This document shows positions 7,558 to 15,258 of a DNA stretch of 35,649 bases, piece after piece. Source of the DNA: Clostridia bacterium (GTDB lineage: Bacteria > Bacillota > Clostridia > Christensenellales > Borkfalkiaceae). The stretch is taken from the NCBI GenBank assembly GCA_017467275.1, contig JAFTSN010000004.1, forward strand, positions 1 to 35,649, in the 5' to 3' direction. Position 1 is the first letter of the stretch. Each line of letters begins with the position of its first letter. Made by a program: the position numbers and the translations under genes. The notes below the pieces were generated by a model. It worked only from the letters and a program-made list of their open reading frames with translations. It was not told the DNA's origin and did no database searches.

Positions 7558-10500
7558 TTAAGCCTTAATAACAACGCTAAAGTCGTATTTCTCGCCCGGA
7601 TTTATCCTACATTCGTACAGAGGATCGTCGCCGCCACAAGAATGAGAACCGACCCCGCTCATGCGATAATCTACGTGCAGGTATGAGCCATTACTTTTAG
7701 TCATATCCTTTTTATGCGTTGCTTTCCAGTTTTCGGTTATATCGAAAGAAGTCATACAAAACGAGAACTTGTCGGACGATATTTCGAAGTCAACACCGCC
7801 CACCGAGAAAGACAACCACTTCGTATCAACTCTGCTGTTGCATTCCTGCGGTTTTTCATAACTGTTTTTAGCGTCGTCGGGAGTATAGCCGTACCAATCG
7901 AGCGTAGCATATTCGCGCTTATCCTCATAGCACTCCTCGGGCCCGTAGCCGAAATATCTAACGTTTGAAGCTTTTTCTTTAAACGAAAGCCTGTAACCGT
8001 AACGCGGCAACCAAAATCTAAAAGAATTGTTAATTGCCCCTTTTTGTCTTATGGTAACTTTTTCTCCGTCAAACACATGCTCAATAACACCCTTGCTTAT
8101 ATACCGCCTTCCCGGAACCGCAAAAATAAAGTTGCCTCCCACCGTAACCTTCCCGTTTTCCTCTTTCGCAAAAAGATCGCATATTTCTAGCCATGGATAC
8201 TGCATTTCGCCGAAAAGCGGGGTTTTACGCCAGCTTTGAGCAATTCCGCCTGCGTGAATCGTTCCGTTATCGCCACCTACTATTTTATTGTCGTTGTCGG
8301 TGGGAATTCTCCAAGCGCAAAATTCAAGGGGCGAAAAAAGCAGCTCCTTGCCGTCTTTTTTTATACTGCAAATAATCCCCGTATCTTTTCTGAAAACGTA
8401 TTCAAGCCCGTTGTTTTTTACCTTGTATTCGACGTCGGACTGATAGAGCGCAGGCGGGGTGATTCTACGTTTCTTTTCCGTATTTTTGCTGTTTAACGCA
8501 AAGGTTTTTTTGTATACGGAGTGTTCCTTGTTTGCCCACACAGTATCCGATTTAAGGCGTACCCAAAACCTTATAATTGCGTTTTTGGCACAATATTCGT
8601 CGGTTTTTATGTAAGCAATCACTTTTTCGCGGGGATTTGCTTCTATACTTACGGCGTCGGTTTTTACCGTTTTGCCGTCCAAAACTATCTCGTAGGATAC
8701 GTCGAAATTAGAGAGCGGAACAAAGAAACTGCGGTTGAAAATTTCATACTCGCATTCGCCGATCCTTGTTATTTTAACAGGGGAAAAGCATGCGCCCGCC
8801 TCTAAAAGAGCGGAATGGGGCGTGCGGTCAGCGGACACTATCCCATCCATACAAACGTTGAATAAATGATGTTTTTCGCCAAAGTCTCCGCCATAGCCGA
8901 AATATTCTTTGCCGTTCTCATCCTTAAGCCTCACGGCTTGATCGCACCATTCCCAAATAAAACCACCCATACACCTTTCGCTTTGTTGGATTATGTCGTC
9001 ATAAAATCTCAAATCGCCACAGCTGTTTCCCATTGCGTGCGAGTATTCGTGGAAAACAATCGGCAATTTTATGGACGTATTTTTTATCATCTTTTTAAAT
9101 TCGGGAAGTTCAGAGTAGCCAAGTACCATCATACCGAAATTTTCGTTGATATAGTTATCCAGCTCGGGATTGTATACGCTTACGGTATTATTTTCTTCGC
9201 CCACGTGCATTGCGGTAACCATTCCGAACGCTTGGTAGTGCAAAGGTCTGGTTTTGTCTTTGGCTTTGAAATATTCCACGCATTTTTCGAGGTTTTTGCC
9301 CCACCCCGATTCGTTCCCGAGCGACCATATAACGATACTCGAATAATTTTTGAACGCCTCGTACATTCTAGCCATTCTGTCTACAAAAACCGCTTCGAAC
9401 TGTTCGTGATTAACGATTTCATCCCAGCCTACCACATACGACGTTCCATGGCATTCTTGATCTGCCTCGCACATAACGTAAAATCCAAATTCATCGCAAA
9501 GCTCGTAAAAGCGCGGATCGTTTGGATAATGTGACGTGCGTATGGCGTTGATATTATACCGTTTCATAATCGCAAGCTCGTTTTTGATAAAGTCATAATT
9601 CAACGCGTAGCCGCTGTCGGGGGAGAAATCGTGTCGGTTGACTCCGTATAATTTTATCGGCTGTCCGTTAACCTTATAAACGCCGTTTTCCGTCTTGCTC
9701 GTCCTAAACCCCACTTTCTGAAAAACGTATTCGCCGTTGCAATAAAGCACCAAAGTATAAAGATACGGCGACTCCGCCGACCAAAGCGAGGGATTATTCA
9801 ACTTGAAGCTAAACGCGTCGCTTACCACAGCGGAAAAAATCTCGTTGTCGCCGTCGTAAAGTGCGGCGGAAACGGGAAGAGCGGACTTGACTTTCAGTGA
9901 AAAATTGCCGTCCATATCCGCGAGCACCGAAAAATCCTCAAGCCCATTTTCGGCTCGTTCCAAAATATATACGTCGCGGAAAATTCCCGACATTCGTATC
10001 TTATCCTGATCGTCGAGATACGAGCCCGAGCACCACTTGAAAACGAGCACACACAAACGGTTGTCGCCGTCGTTAAGAAACTGAGTAACATCAAAGGCGG
10101 AATCTTGATGCGGAACTTCTCCGTAGCCGACGAACCTCCTGTTTAACCACACGTAAACACAGCTGTCCTTCCCCTCGAAATGAAGCTCGTATTTTTTGTG
10201 CGCCTTTTTTGAAACATTAAAATTCTTGACGTATCCCGCACAAGGGTTTTTTATCGGAGGAAAAGGCGGGTTGAAAATAAAGGGGTATGGCGAAGTTTGA
10301 TATTGCAGATAATCGTCGCCATGCGTCTGCCAGTTCTCGGGAACTGTAATTTTCTTAAAGTCCTCGCAATTCCCCTCTTCTCCTATAAAATCTTGCATAT
10401 CGTATGCCGATTTTACGTGCTTGAATAACCATTCCCCGCAAAGAGAGATGAAAAACGCCGATTCCTCACGCTTTTCACCGCGTTTTTCAGCGCTTTCGAA

Positions 10501-10584
10501 CGGAATGAAATAACTGCGGTAATCAAGTTCGTTGAGGTTGAAAACGCGTGGATTTCTATGTAGATCAAGTTCATAAATTTTCAT
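7558..10584 (-). CDS. lacZ: GH2 beta-galactosidase (LacZ type)
   Basis: 1008 residues from the ATG at 10584 (GGAG 9 bases upstream; an ATG 15 bases further up lacks a site and itself contains that GGAG). Order: N-terminal jelly roll (NWQTHGDDYLQYQTSPYP), immunoglobulin-like domain, TIM barrel with GVNRHDFSPDSGYAL, acid/base Glu about 425 in WSLGNESGWG, nucleophile Glu about 513 in VFHEYSHAMGN, MGGFIWEWCDQ, then the C-terminal small-chain domain. No signal peptide, so cytoplasmic; it should split lactose or other beta-galactosides that are imported. Divergent from an AraC-type regulator. No transporter gene sits beside it. Confidence 0.93.
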   Translation of the reverse strand: MKIYELDLHRNPRVFNLNELDYRSYFIPFESAEKRGEKREESAFFISLCGEWLFKHVKSAYDMQDFIGEEGNCEDFKKITVPENWQTHGDDYLQYQTSPYPFIFNPPFPPIKNPCAGYVKNFNVSKKAHKKYELHFEGKDSCVYVWLNRRFVGYGEVPHQDSAFDVTQFLNDGDNRLCVLVFKWCSGSYLDDQDKIRMSGIFRDVYILERAENGLEDFSVLADMDGNFSLKVKSALPVSAALYDGDNEIFSAVVSDAFSFKLNNPSLWSAESPYLYTLVLYCNGEYVFQKVGFRTSKTENGVYKVNGQPIKLYGVNRHDFSPDSGYALNYDFIKNELAIMKRYNINAIRTSHYPNDPRFYELCDEFGFYVMCEADQECHGTSYVVGWDEIVNHEQFEAVFVDRMARMYEAFKNYSSIVIWSLGNESGWGKNLEKCVEYFKAKDKTRPLHYQAFGMVTAMHVGEENNTVSVYNPELDNYINENFGMMVLGYSELPEFKKMIKNTSIKLPIVFHEYSHAMGNSCGDLRFYDDIIQQSERCMGGFIWEWCDQAVRLKDENGKEYFGYGGDFGEKHHLFNVCMDGIVSADRTPHSALLEAGACFSPVKITRIGECEYEIFNRSFFVPLSNFDVSYEIVLDGKTVKTDAVSIEANPREKVIAYIKTDEYCAKNAIIRFWVRLKSDTVWANKEHSVYKKTFALNSKNTEKKRRITPPALYQSDVEYKVKNNGLEYVFRKDTGIICSIKKDGKELLFSPLEFCAWRIPTDNDNKIVGGDNGTIHAGGIAQSWRKTPLFGEMQYPWLEICDLFAKEENGKVTVGGNFIFAVPGRRYISKGVIEHVFDGEKVTIRQKGAINNSFRFWLPRYGYRLSFKEKASNVRYFGYGPEECYEDKREYATLDWYGYTPDDAKNSYEKPQECNSRVDTKWLSFSVGGVDFEISSDKFSFCMTSFDITENWKATHKKDMTKSNGSYLHVDYRMSGVGSHSCGGDDPLYECRINPGEKYDFSVVIKA

Positions 10585-10607
10585 AAATATTTTCTCCATG
10601 TCTTATC

Positions 10608-10636
10608 TTGACAAAAGTTTATAAGAATAGTATAAT
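10608..10636 (+). promoter_or_regulatory. Promoter for the AraC-type regulator
   Basis: TTGACA (10608-10613), 17-base spacer, TATAAT (10631-10636): a perfect match, although the gene is a regulator. Confidence 0.8.
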
Positions 10637-10657
10637 ACTAAAAACGGAATTTGTAAA
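10629..10657 (-). promoter_or_regulatory. Promoter for the beta-galactosidase gene
   Basis: Minus strand: TTTACA (10657-10652), 17-base spacer, TATACT (10634-10629). Its -10 overlaps the opposing -10 (10631-10636) by four bases inside the near-palindrome agtataatact. Confidence 0.7.
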
Positions 10658-10668
10658 GAATTTGTAAA
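10647..10668. promoter_or_regulatory. Tandem 11-base repeat, candidate activator site
   Basis: gaatttgtaaa occurs twice back to back (10647-10657 and 10658-10668), one helical turn apart. It covers and extends just upstream of the -35 of the beta-galactosidase promoter, the position and direct-repeat arrangement favoured by AraC-family activators. Confidence 0.55.
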
Positions 10669-10719
10669 TATGAAATATCCGAAAAAATATAAAAATCCTA
10701 CACACGGATAGGGGGTTTT

Positions 10720-11508
10720 ATGTGTTCAGTTTTGACTATCACCGAAAGAATGCGCCGCTTGCTTCCGATTTATTCCATAACCGTTGGTTTTAATCACGTC
10801 CAACACGATATGTACCGTCCCAAAGGTACGTTTTTTCACCATTTTTTATGCGTAAACGAGGGCGAGGGCTTTTTTAATTTCAACGGAGTAAAAACGGTGC
10901 TCAAAAAGGGCAGCGCGGTGTTTTTGCGTAAAGAATTTCCCGTAGACTACGGCCCCACGCACGGAGAGTTCAGAACGTCGTGGGTAACCTTTGACGGAGA
11001 CGGAGCAACCGCGCTGTTCGAATATTTTGACGTAGGAAATTATGCCGTGATAACTTCAAGCGGAGTTTTGGATAAAATTGCAAAAATTTACGCGCTTTCT
11101 GAACGTAATGCCCCCCCAGAAATGCTTTCGCAAAAAGTTTACGAGCTTGCAATAGAATATTTCAGCGTACTTAAAAAGCAAAACGGGCCGTTTGCACTGA
11201 AAAAAGCCAAAGAATACATCGAGAAAAATTATAATCGGGATATATCGGTGGAGAACATTGCAAGTTTTTCCGGAATTTCGCAATCACTGCTTTTTAAACT
11301 GTTTCGGGAAAAAGAAAAGAGCACTCCTACCGAATATTTACGCGCGGTGCGTATTGCCAAGGCGTCGCAACTGTTAATCGAAGGCAAATGCAAAATTTAC
11401 GAAACAGCGTCTGCGTGCGGCTTTTCGGACGTTGCGTACTTTTGCAAGGTGTTTAAGGCAGAAACGGGAATAACTCCAAACGCCTATAAAAATAAACTCT
11501 TATACTGA
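10720..11508 (+). CDS. AraC-family regulator, probable controller of the beta-galactosidase gene
   Basis: 262 residues, ATG at 10720 after GGGGG. The first 160 residues form a cupin-like sensing domain (FFHHFLCVNEGEGFFNF, then a GSAVFLRKEFPVDYGP strand-turn pattern). The C-terminal 100 residues carry the two helix-turn-helix motifs: DISVENIASFSGISQSLLFK and IYETASACGFSDVAYFCKVF, ending FKAETGITPNAYK. Such proteins usually activate a divergent glycoside utilisation gene when the sugar binds. The shared control region with overlapping promoters supports this. The ligand is inferred to be a beta-galactoside or related glycan. Confidence 0.87.
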   Translation: MCSVLTITERMRRLLPIYSITVGFNHVQHDMYRPKGTFFHHFLCVNEGEGFFNFNGVKTVLKKGSAVFLRKEFPVDYGPTHGEFRTSWVTFDGDGATALFEYFDVGNYAVITSSGVLDKIAKIYALSERNAPPEMLSQKVYELAIEYFSVLKKQNGPFALKKAKEYIEKNYNRDISVENIASFSGISQSLLFKLFREKEKSTPTEYLRAVRIAKASQLLIEGKCKIYETASACGFSDVAYFCKVFKAETGITPNAYKNKLLY

Positions 11509-11576
11509 TTCAAACAATTATTGAAAATAGCGTTATATGTAAGGCGTTGCGCTTAATTTGAAAAATCCTTATAAAG

Positions 11577-11608
11577 AATCGGGGACGGTCGTTTTACCGT
11601 CCCCGATT
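11577..11608. terminator. Bidirectional terminator, 13-bp perfect stem
   Basis: aatcggggacggt (11577-11589) pairs with accgtccccgatt (11596-11608). It separates the regulator (+) from the convergent DUF1540 gene (-). T runs are short on both sides. Confidence 0.7.
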
Positions 11609-11625
11609 TCCTTTTTGCCGTGAAA

Positions 11626-11793
11626 TTATTTTCTCTCGAAGCTGTCGCAACAGGTGCAGCACTCCGCTTCCGAGGAACAGGTGTTGCCCACGTGGATCTG
11701 CGAGAGACAGCAATAGTCGCCCGAACAGTTAAACTTACATTCGGTCACGTTGCAGCCAATACTAGTGTTTACGTTGCTTTTCATGTCGTTCAT
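11626..11793 (-). CDS. Small Cys-rich DUF1540-type protein
   Basis: 55 residues, ATG at 11793 with AGGAGG 9 bases upstream. The sequence runs MNDMKSNVNTSIGCNVTECK, then FNCSGDYCCLSQIHVGNTC, then SEAECCTCCDSF. The CNV-x-x-CK-x-N, YC-x-L-x-x-I-x-VG and CxxCCDSF arrangement is that of DUF1540 proteins of Clostridia and Bacilli: tiny cytoplasmic proteins thought to bind metal through cysteines, with no settled function. This copy has eleven cysteines, some of them in doublets. The minus-strand TATACT at 11826-11821 is a fair -10, but I see no good -35. Convergent with the AraC-type gene, divergent from rplI. Confidence 0.82.
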   Translation of the reverse strand: MNDMKSNVNTSIGCNVTECKFNCSGDYCCLSQIHVGNTCSSEAECCTCCDSFERK

Positions 11794-11846
11794 GGTAAAA
11801 AACCTCCTTTTTGTAGAAACAGTATACGCAAAACCCGTTCGGATTA

Positions 11847-11875
11847 TTGACTTTTTTTAAAAATTCCTGTAAAAT
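11847..11875 (+). promoter_or_regulatory. rplI promoter
   Basis: TTGACT (11847-11852), 17-base spacer, TAAAAT (11870-11875), with the rplI ATG about 70 bases further on. Confidence 0.65.
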
Positions 11876-11949
11876 AATAAAAACGGCAATTTTTCCCGAA
11901 AGGATGTTTGCAGACAGTATTTCAAAAAACAACCGAGGAGGAACGGTAT

Positions 11950-12390
11950 ATGAAAGTTATTTTAAAAGCCGACGTTAAGGGTAGCGGCAAAAAAGGCGAT
12001 ATCATTGAGGTGTCTGACGGCTATGCAAAAAATTTTCTTTTAAAGAAAGGACTTGCGGAGGCGGCGACGGCTTCGGGCATCAACGAGATCAATCAGAAGA
12101 AAGCGGCGGACGCCTACCATAAAGCGGAAGAGCTCAAAGCGCAAAAGGCACTTGCAGCCGCGCTGAAAGGTCAGATAGTCGAGGTCAAGATCAAGGTGGG
12201 CGAAAACGGCAAGATGTTCGGCAGCGTGACGGCGGCGAACGTCGCGGCGGCGCTTAAGGAAAAGGGCTTCGATATCGATAAGAAGAAAATTAAAATGGAC
12301 ACCGTGAAAACGCTCGGCTCGCTCGAGGCGGAAATACGGCTCATGGAGAACGTCACGACGAAGATCACCGTGAACATCGTCGCGCTTTAA
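11950..12390 (+). CDS. rplI: 50S ribosomal protein bL9
   Basis: 146 residues. The N-terminal 23S rRNA-binding domain, MKVILKADVKGSGKKGDI then VSDGYAKNFLLKKGLA, is typical. A long connecting helix (about 45-75) and the C-terminal domain (KIKVGENGKMFGSVT) follow. The ATG at 11950 follows GAGGAGG by 8 bases; the frame is open further up but without a start that fits the family. It stands alone with its own promoter and terminator, not beside dnaB or rpsR. Confidence 0.95.
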   Translation: MKVILKADVKGSGKKGDIIEVSDGYAKNFLLKKGLAEAATASGINEINQKKAADAYHKAEELKAQKALAAALKGQIVEVKIKVGENGKMFGSVTAANVAAALKEKGFDIDKKKIKMDTVKTLGSLEAEIRLMENVTTKITVNIVAL

Positions 12391-12396
12391 AGCATT

Positions 12397-12432
12397 CCCG
12401 CGCTTCCTGTTTTTGGAAGCGCGGGCTTTTTT
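12397..12432 (+). terminator. rplI terminator
   Basis: cccgcgcttcc pairs with ggaagcgcggg (11 bp) around a T-rich loop, followed by CTTTTTTATT. Confidence 0.85.
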
Positions 12433-12463
12433 ATTCTCTCAAAAATCGGAAGTCTTTGTCGCC

Positions 12464-12492
12464 TTGACTTTTCGTTTTTTCCGTGATAAAAT
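12464..12492 (+). promoter_or_regulatory. Promoter of the carbohydrate esterase gene
   Basis: TTGACT (12464-12469), 17-base spacer, TAAAAT (12487-12492). Confidence 0.65.
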
Positions 12493-12512
12493 AAAGCTAC
12501 GGAGAAAAAATT

Positions 12513-13508
12513 ATGAAACTTGCCCCTATTTTTACAGACCACGCGGTGTTTCCCGCAAATAAGCCCGTGCGAATATACGGCGAGGGCGTGGGCACCGTGA
12601 CGGTCTCACTCGGAAACACTTGCGTCTCCACCGAAGCGAACGGGCGTTGGCTCGTTACCTTCCCCCCTCTTCCCCACGGCGGACCCTTTGCGCTCGTCGT
12701 TACTTGCGGAAATGAAACTGTCGTTTTAAAAGATATCTATCTCGGCGAGGTGTACCTTTTAAGCGGACAGTCGAACATGGAATTCAAGCTCCATGAATCC
12801 ACGCGCCCGCAAGCGGAATACAAGAGCGACGAAAAAATTCGTCTTTTCACTTCAGACCGTGCTTGGCGCAACAAAGAGCACTTCCGCTCCCGCGACGGCT
12901 GGCTCCTCTGCGATAAGGAAACGGCGGGGCATTGGACGGCAATCGGCTACGAGCTGGCGCATTGCATACGGGAAAAACGGGACGTCGCAATCGGGCTTAT
13001 CGCCTGCTATCAGGAAGCCTCGGTTATCGAGGCATGGTTGCCCGAGGCAATTGCAAATAGCCCCGAATTCTTTTTAAATCCCGAAGCGAAGCACTGGGAT
13101 CACCATGCGCCCGCTTTTGAGGACTGGAACAGCGCGGGGAAGCTATATAATAGCCTTTTTCTGCAAATTGCACCCTTTGCCGTGACGAGAGTGATCTGGT
13201 ATCAGGGCGAGAGCGACTCCACGGTTGCCGAAGCGGAAATTTACGATCGGGAGCTAATCGCTTTAATGGGCGTTTGGAGGCAGGAGCTTTTCGATGAGAC
13301 CTTGCCCGTGACGGTTATTCAGCTTGCGGACGCAAAGGCTTGCTATTATCCCGACGGCTGGAAAGCGATACAGGAAGCACAGCTTCGTGCGGTAAAACAG
13401 GACCCGCTCGCAACGCTTATCGTCTCGCGTGACGTCTGCGAATCGGATATAGGGCTTCATCCTCCCACCAAAAAGCTCCTCGCAAGACGTATTGCAGACT
13501 CTCTTTAA
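12513..13508 (+). CDS. SASA-family carbohydrate (sialate-type) O-acetylesterase
   Basis: 331 residues, ATG at 12513 with GGAG 7 bases upstream. After a short beta domain (1-80) comes the SGNH-like block LSGQSNMEF with the nucleophile Ser, then VIWYQGESD, and finally the catalytic Asp/His region ESDIGLHPPTKKLLARRI. This is the layout of the DUF303/SASA esterases that remove acetyl groups from sialic acid or xylan-type sugars. No signal peptide, so it probably works on imported oligosaccharides. It is shorter than many homologues of 450-650 residues because the N-terminal beta-galactosidase-like extension is reduced. The exact substrate cannot be told. Confidence 0.85.
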   Translation: MKLAPIFTDHAVFPANKPVRIYGEGVGTVTVSLGNTCVSTEANGRWLVTFPPLPHGGPFALVVTCGNETVVLKDIYLGEVYLLSGQSNMEFKLHESTRPQAEYKSDEKIRLFTSDRAWRNKEHFRSRDGWLLCDKETAGHWTAIGYELAHCIREKRDVAIGLIACYQEASVIEAWLPEAIANSPEFFLNPEAKHWDHHAPAFEDWNSAGKLYNSLFLQIAPFAVTRVIWYQGESDSTVAEAEIYDRELIALMGVWRQELFDETLPVTVIQLADAKACYYPDGWKAIQEAQLRAVKQDPLATLIVSRDVCESDIGLHPPTKKLLARRIADSL

Positions 13509-13535
13509 AAAAGCATTTTCGGACAGTTTTAAACC

Positions 13536-13568
13536 AATCCCCCAAAGTCAAGCGAACTTTGGGGGATT
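13536..13568. terminator. Bidirectional terminator, 13-bp perfect stem
   Basis: aatcccccaaagt (13536-13548) pairs with actttgggggatt (13556-13568). It lies between the esterase (+) and the lipoprotein ending at 13582 (-). Confidence 0.7.
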
Positions 13569-13581
13569 AGTGCATCGTTTC

Positions 13582-14079
13582 TTATTTTTTTAAATTTTCG
13601 ATTCGCTGTTCAACCTCTTGGCATGAAATATTTTCAGCTTTGATAAAAACGGATTTTACCACCGTAGCATCAGCGTCAGCCCAAGAACCGTTTTCCCGAC
13701 AAGCGATCTTTATAACGGCATAGCCCGAAATATTCCCGTCTACCGTTAAAATGATATCGACAAACGTTTTTTCTTTTCCTTGATCTAAATTATTTGGATG
13801 CCAATAAACCGTATCGTCGGGGGCTATTTGCACCGTCTGACTATATTCGTTGTTCCACCGAAATTCCCCATCGTCCGCCAAACACTCGAAGATTGCATTT
13901 TTGTCCGAATGACGAACGGTGATTAAATTATTCGGTACGCCCGAAGTAAAATGCCAAGTATTGAGCTCGATCATTCCGTCCGCTTTAACCTCATCGCTCT
14001 TTTCAGAACAGCCGACAGCAAAAAGCGACGTTACCGCGATTGCCAATACCATTAGAATCTGTATAATTCTTTGTCTCAA
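13582..14079 (-). CDS. Lipoprotein, paralogue of the left-edge lipoprotein; start codon doubtful
   Basis: About 165 residues from a TTG at 14079. The leader RQRIIQILMVLAIAVTSLFAVGC ends in a lipobox-like AVGC; quoted in parts, RQRI and TSLFAVGC match the protein at 1-141. The mature part, about 140 residues, is rich in beta-strand-like stretches (FVDIILTVDGNISGYAVIKI) and has no family I know. Its AGGAGG box (14103-14098) is 18 bases from the TTG, far too long; at the normal 7-base distance sits ATA (14090-14088), which would need one extra A in the following A run to be in frame. It follows the lipoprotein gene at 14109-15041 in the same direction with 29 bases between. Confidence 0.6.
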   Translation of the reverse strand: MRQRIIQILMVLAIAVTSLFAVGCSEKSDEVKADGMIELNTWHFTSGVPNNLITVRHSDKNAIFECLADDGEFRWNNEYSQTVQIAPDDTVYWHPNNLDQGKEKTFVDIILTVDGNISGYAVIKIACRENGSWADADATVVKSVFIKAENISCQEVEQRIENLKK

Positions 14080-14108
14080 TGTTTTTTTATAACAAAACCT
14101 CCTTTGTT

Positions 14109-15041
14109 TTACGAACTAAACGGGATTGACGATAAAACTACGTCGCCCCATCCCTTTTGATAATAAAGGGCTTGCATATAATGATAGTACGGTTTATTTT
14201 CCGTTTGTTTGCTACCGTCTGTGTAAGTGGCATATGCGGTCATTCCCACATAAATCACACCAGAGTCTCCACTCTCTCCCACAAATAAATCATAGGGAAT
14301 CACAACTTCCTTACCCTGTTTGAACTCTATGAAAAAATAAGCAGAATATGGCCAACTATCGGGCTTCATATAAACATACGATTCGCCGTATTCTTCCGAG
14401 AAAAACACATCGTCGTCTATTTCTTCGACCACGTAAACGAGATCATTGTTTACAATCTTACAGGAATACGTATCGATCGCAGAAGAATGAACCAACATCA
14501 CCTGCATGGTCATATTCGCAATGCCTTCCGCATAGTTTCCCGAAGAATTCTTAAACGGAGACCTATTGCCTAACTCCCCACGAGAGTAATTCACAAACAA
14601 ACGAATATCATTGCTTGAATAACTCGTCTCCTCGCCCCTATACGCAACTTGAACAGCCGGAGAAGGCGAAGCTGTGGTTCTTTGAATATTGACCGTTTCT
14701 ATTAATCTCTGATATCCCGCATGCACCCCAAAGCCAGAGAACAAATAATTTTTCCATTTTTCCGAATCGGCGGACAAAATATTGTTTTCCGTTTCCAGCT
14801 CCGCAATTTTATCCGACTGTGCTTTATTGGCGCTCTCCTGCTCCGCTATTTTCTCCGCTTGCGCCGATTTTTCCGTTTCGAGCCCCGAAATCGTGCTCTC
14901 AAGCTCTGCAATCCTTTCCGTCTGTGCGTTCAGCTTTGCGTTCAACTCGTCGATTTGCTTTTGCGAATTCTCGCTAGCACATCCCGCACAAGAAAATGCC
15001 ATAATACCCAACATAGCCACACTGATAATCCTTTTTTTCAA
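14109..15041 (-). CDS. Lipoprotein with a coiled-coil stalk
   Basis: 310 residues from a TTG at 15041, 7 bases after AGGAGG (15054-15049); a longer ATG frame from 15116 lacks a site and spoils the signal peptide. KKRIISVAMLGIMAFSCAGC is a lipoprotein signal with Cys21 as the anchor. Residues about 25-95 repeat heptads of the type KIAELESTISGLETEK and DKIAELETENNIL, a parallel coiled coil. The remaining 200 residues form an unknown, probably beta-rich extracellular domain. Promoter TTGACA-17-TATAAT lies at 15107-15079. It heads a two-gene lipoprotein unit with 13582-14079. A surface stalk or envelope-sensing role is only a guess. Confidence 0.8.
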   Translation of the reverse strand: MKKRIISVAMLGIMAFSCAGCASENSQKQIDELNAKLNAQTERIAELESTISGLETEKSAQAEKIAEQESANKAQSDKIAELETENNILSADSEKWKNYLFSGFGVHAGYQRLIETVNIQRTTASPSPAVQVAYRGEETSYSSNDIRLFVNYSRGELGNRSPFKNSSGNYAEGIANMTMQVMLVHSSAIDTYSCKIVNNDLVYVVEEIDDDVFFSEEYGESYVYMKPDSWPYSAYFFIEFKQGKEVVIPYDLFVGESGDSGVIYVGMTAYATYTDGSKQTENKPYYHYMQALYYQKGWGDVVLSSIPFSS

Positions 15042-15078
15042 AATAAAACCTCCTTTTGAAAAATCTTCCAGTAGATAT

Positions 15079-15107
15079 ATTATAATTATCAATATATATT
15101 TTGTCAA
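15079..15107 (-). promoter_or_regulatory. Promoter of the lipoprotein pair, consensus
   Basis: Minus strand: TTGACA (15107-15102), 17-base spacer, TATAAT (15084-15079), both perfect. Confidence 0.85.
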
Positions 15108-15190
15108 GCAATACAATCATATTTTTTGATAATTTTTTACAGTGCCTTTCGTCTTTTGAAAAAATTTTAAAAAAGGGTGGCTTAAACCGC

Positions 15191-15219
15191 TTGCAAGGTT
15201 GTTGAAAAAGTGTTAAAAT
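15191..15219 (+). promoter_or_regulatory. Promoter of the YitT-family gene
   Basis: TTGCAA (15191-15196), 17-base spacer, TAAAAT (15214-15219). Confidence 0.65.
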
Positions 15220-15258
15220 AAAGCCGTTAAAAGAGTAATGGGAAACGAGGTTTAACCA

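Noticed and set aside
11620-11850. Plus-strand frame of 76 codons
   Set aside because: It is antisense to the DUF1540 gene, has no ribosome site, and starts inside the terminator region.
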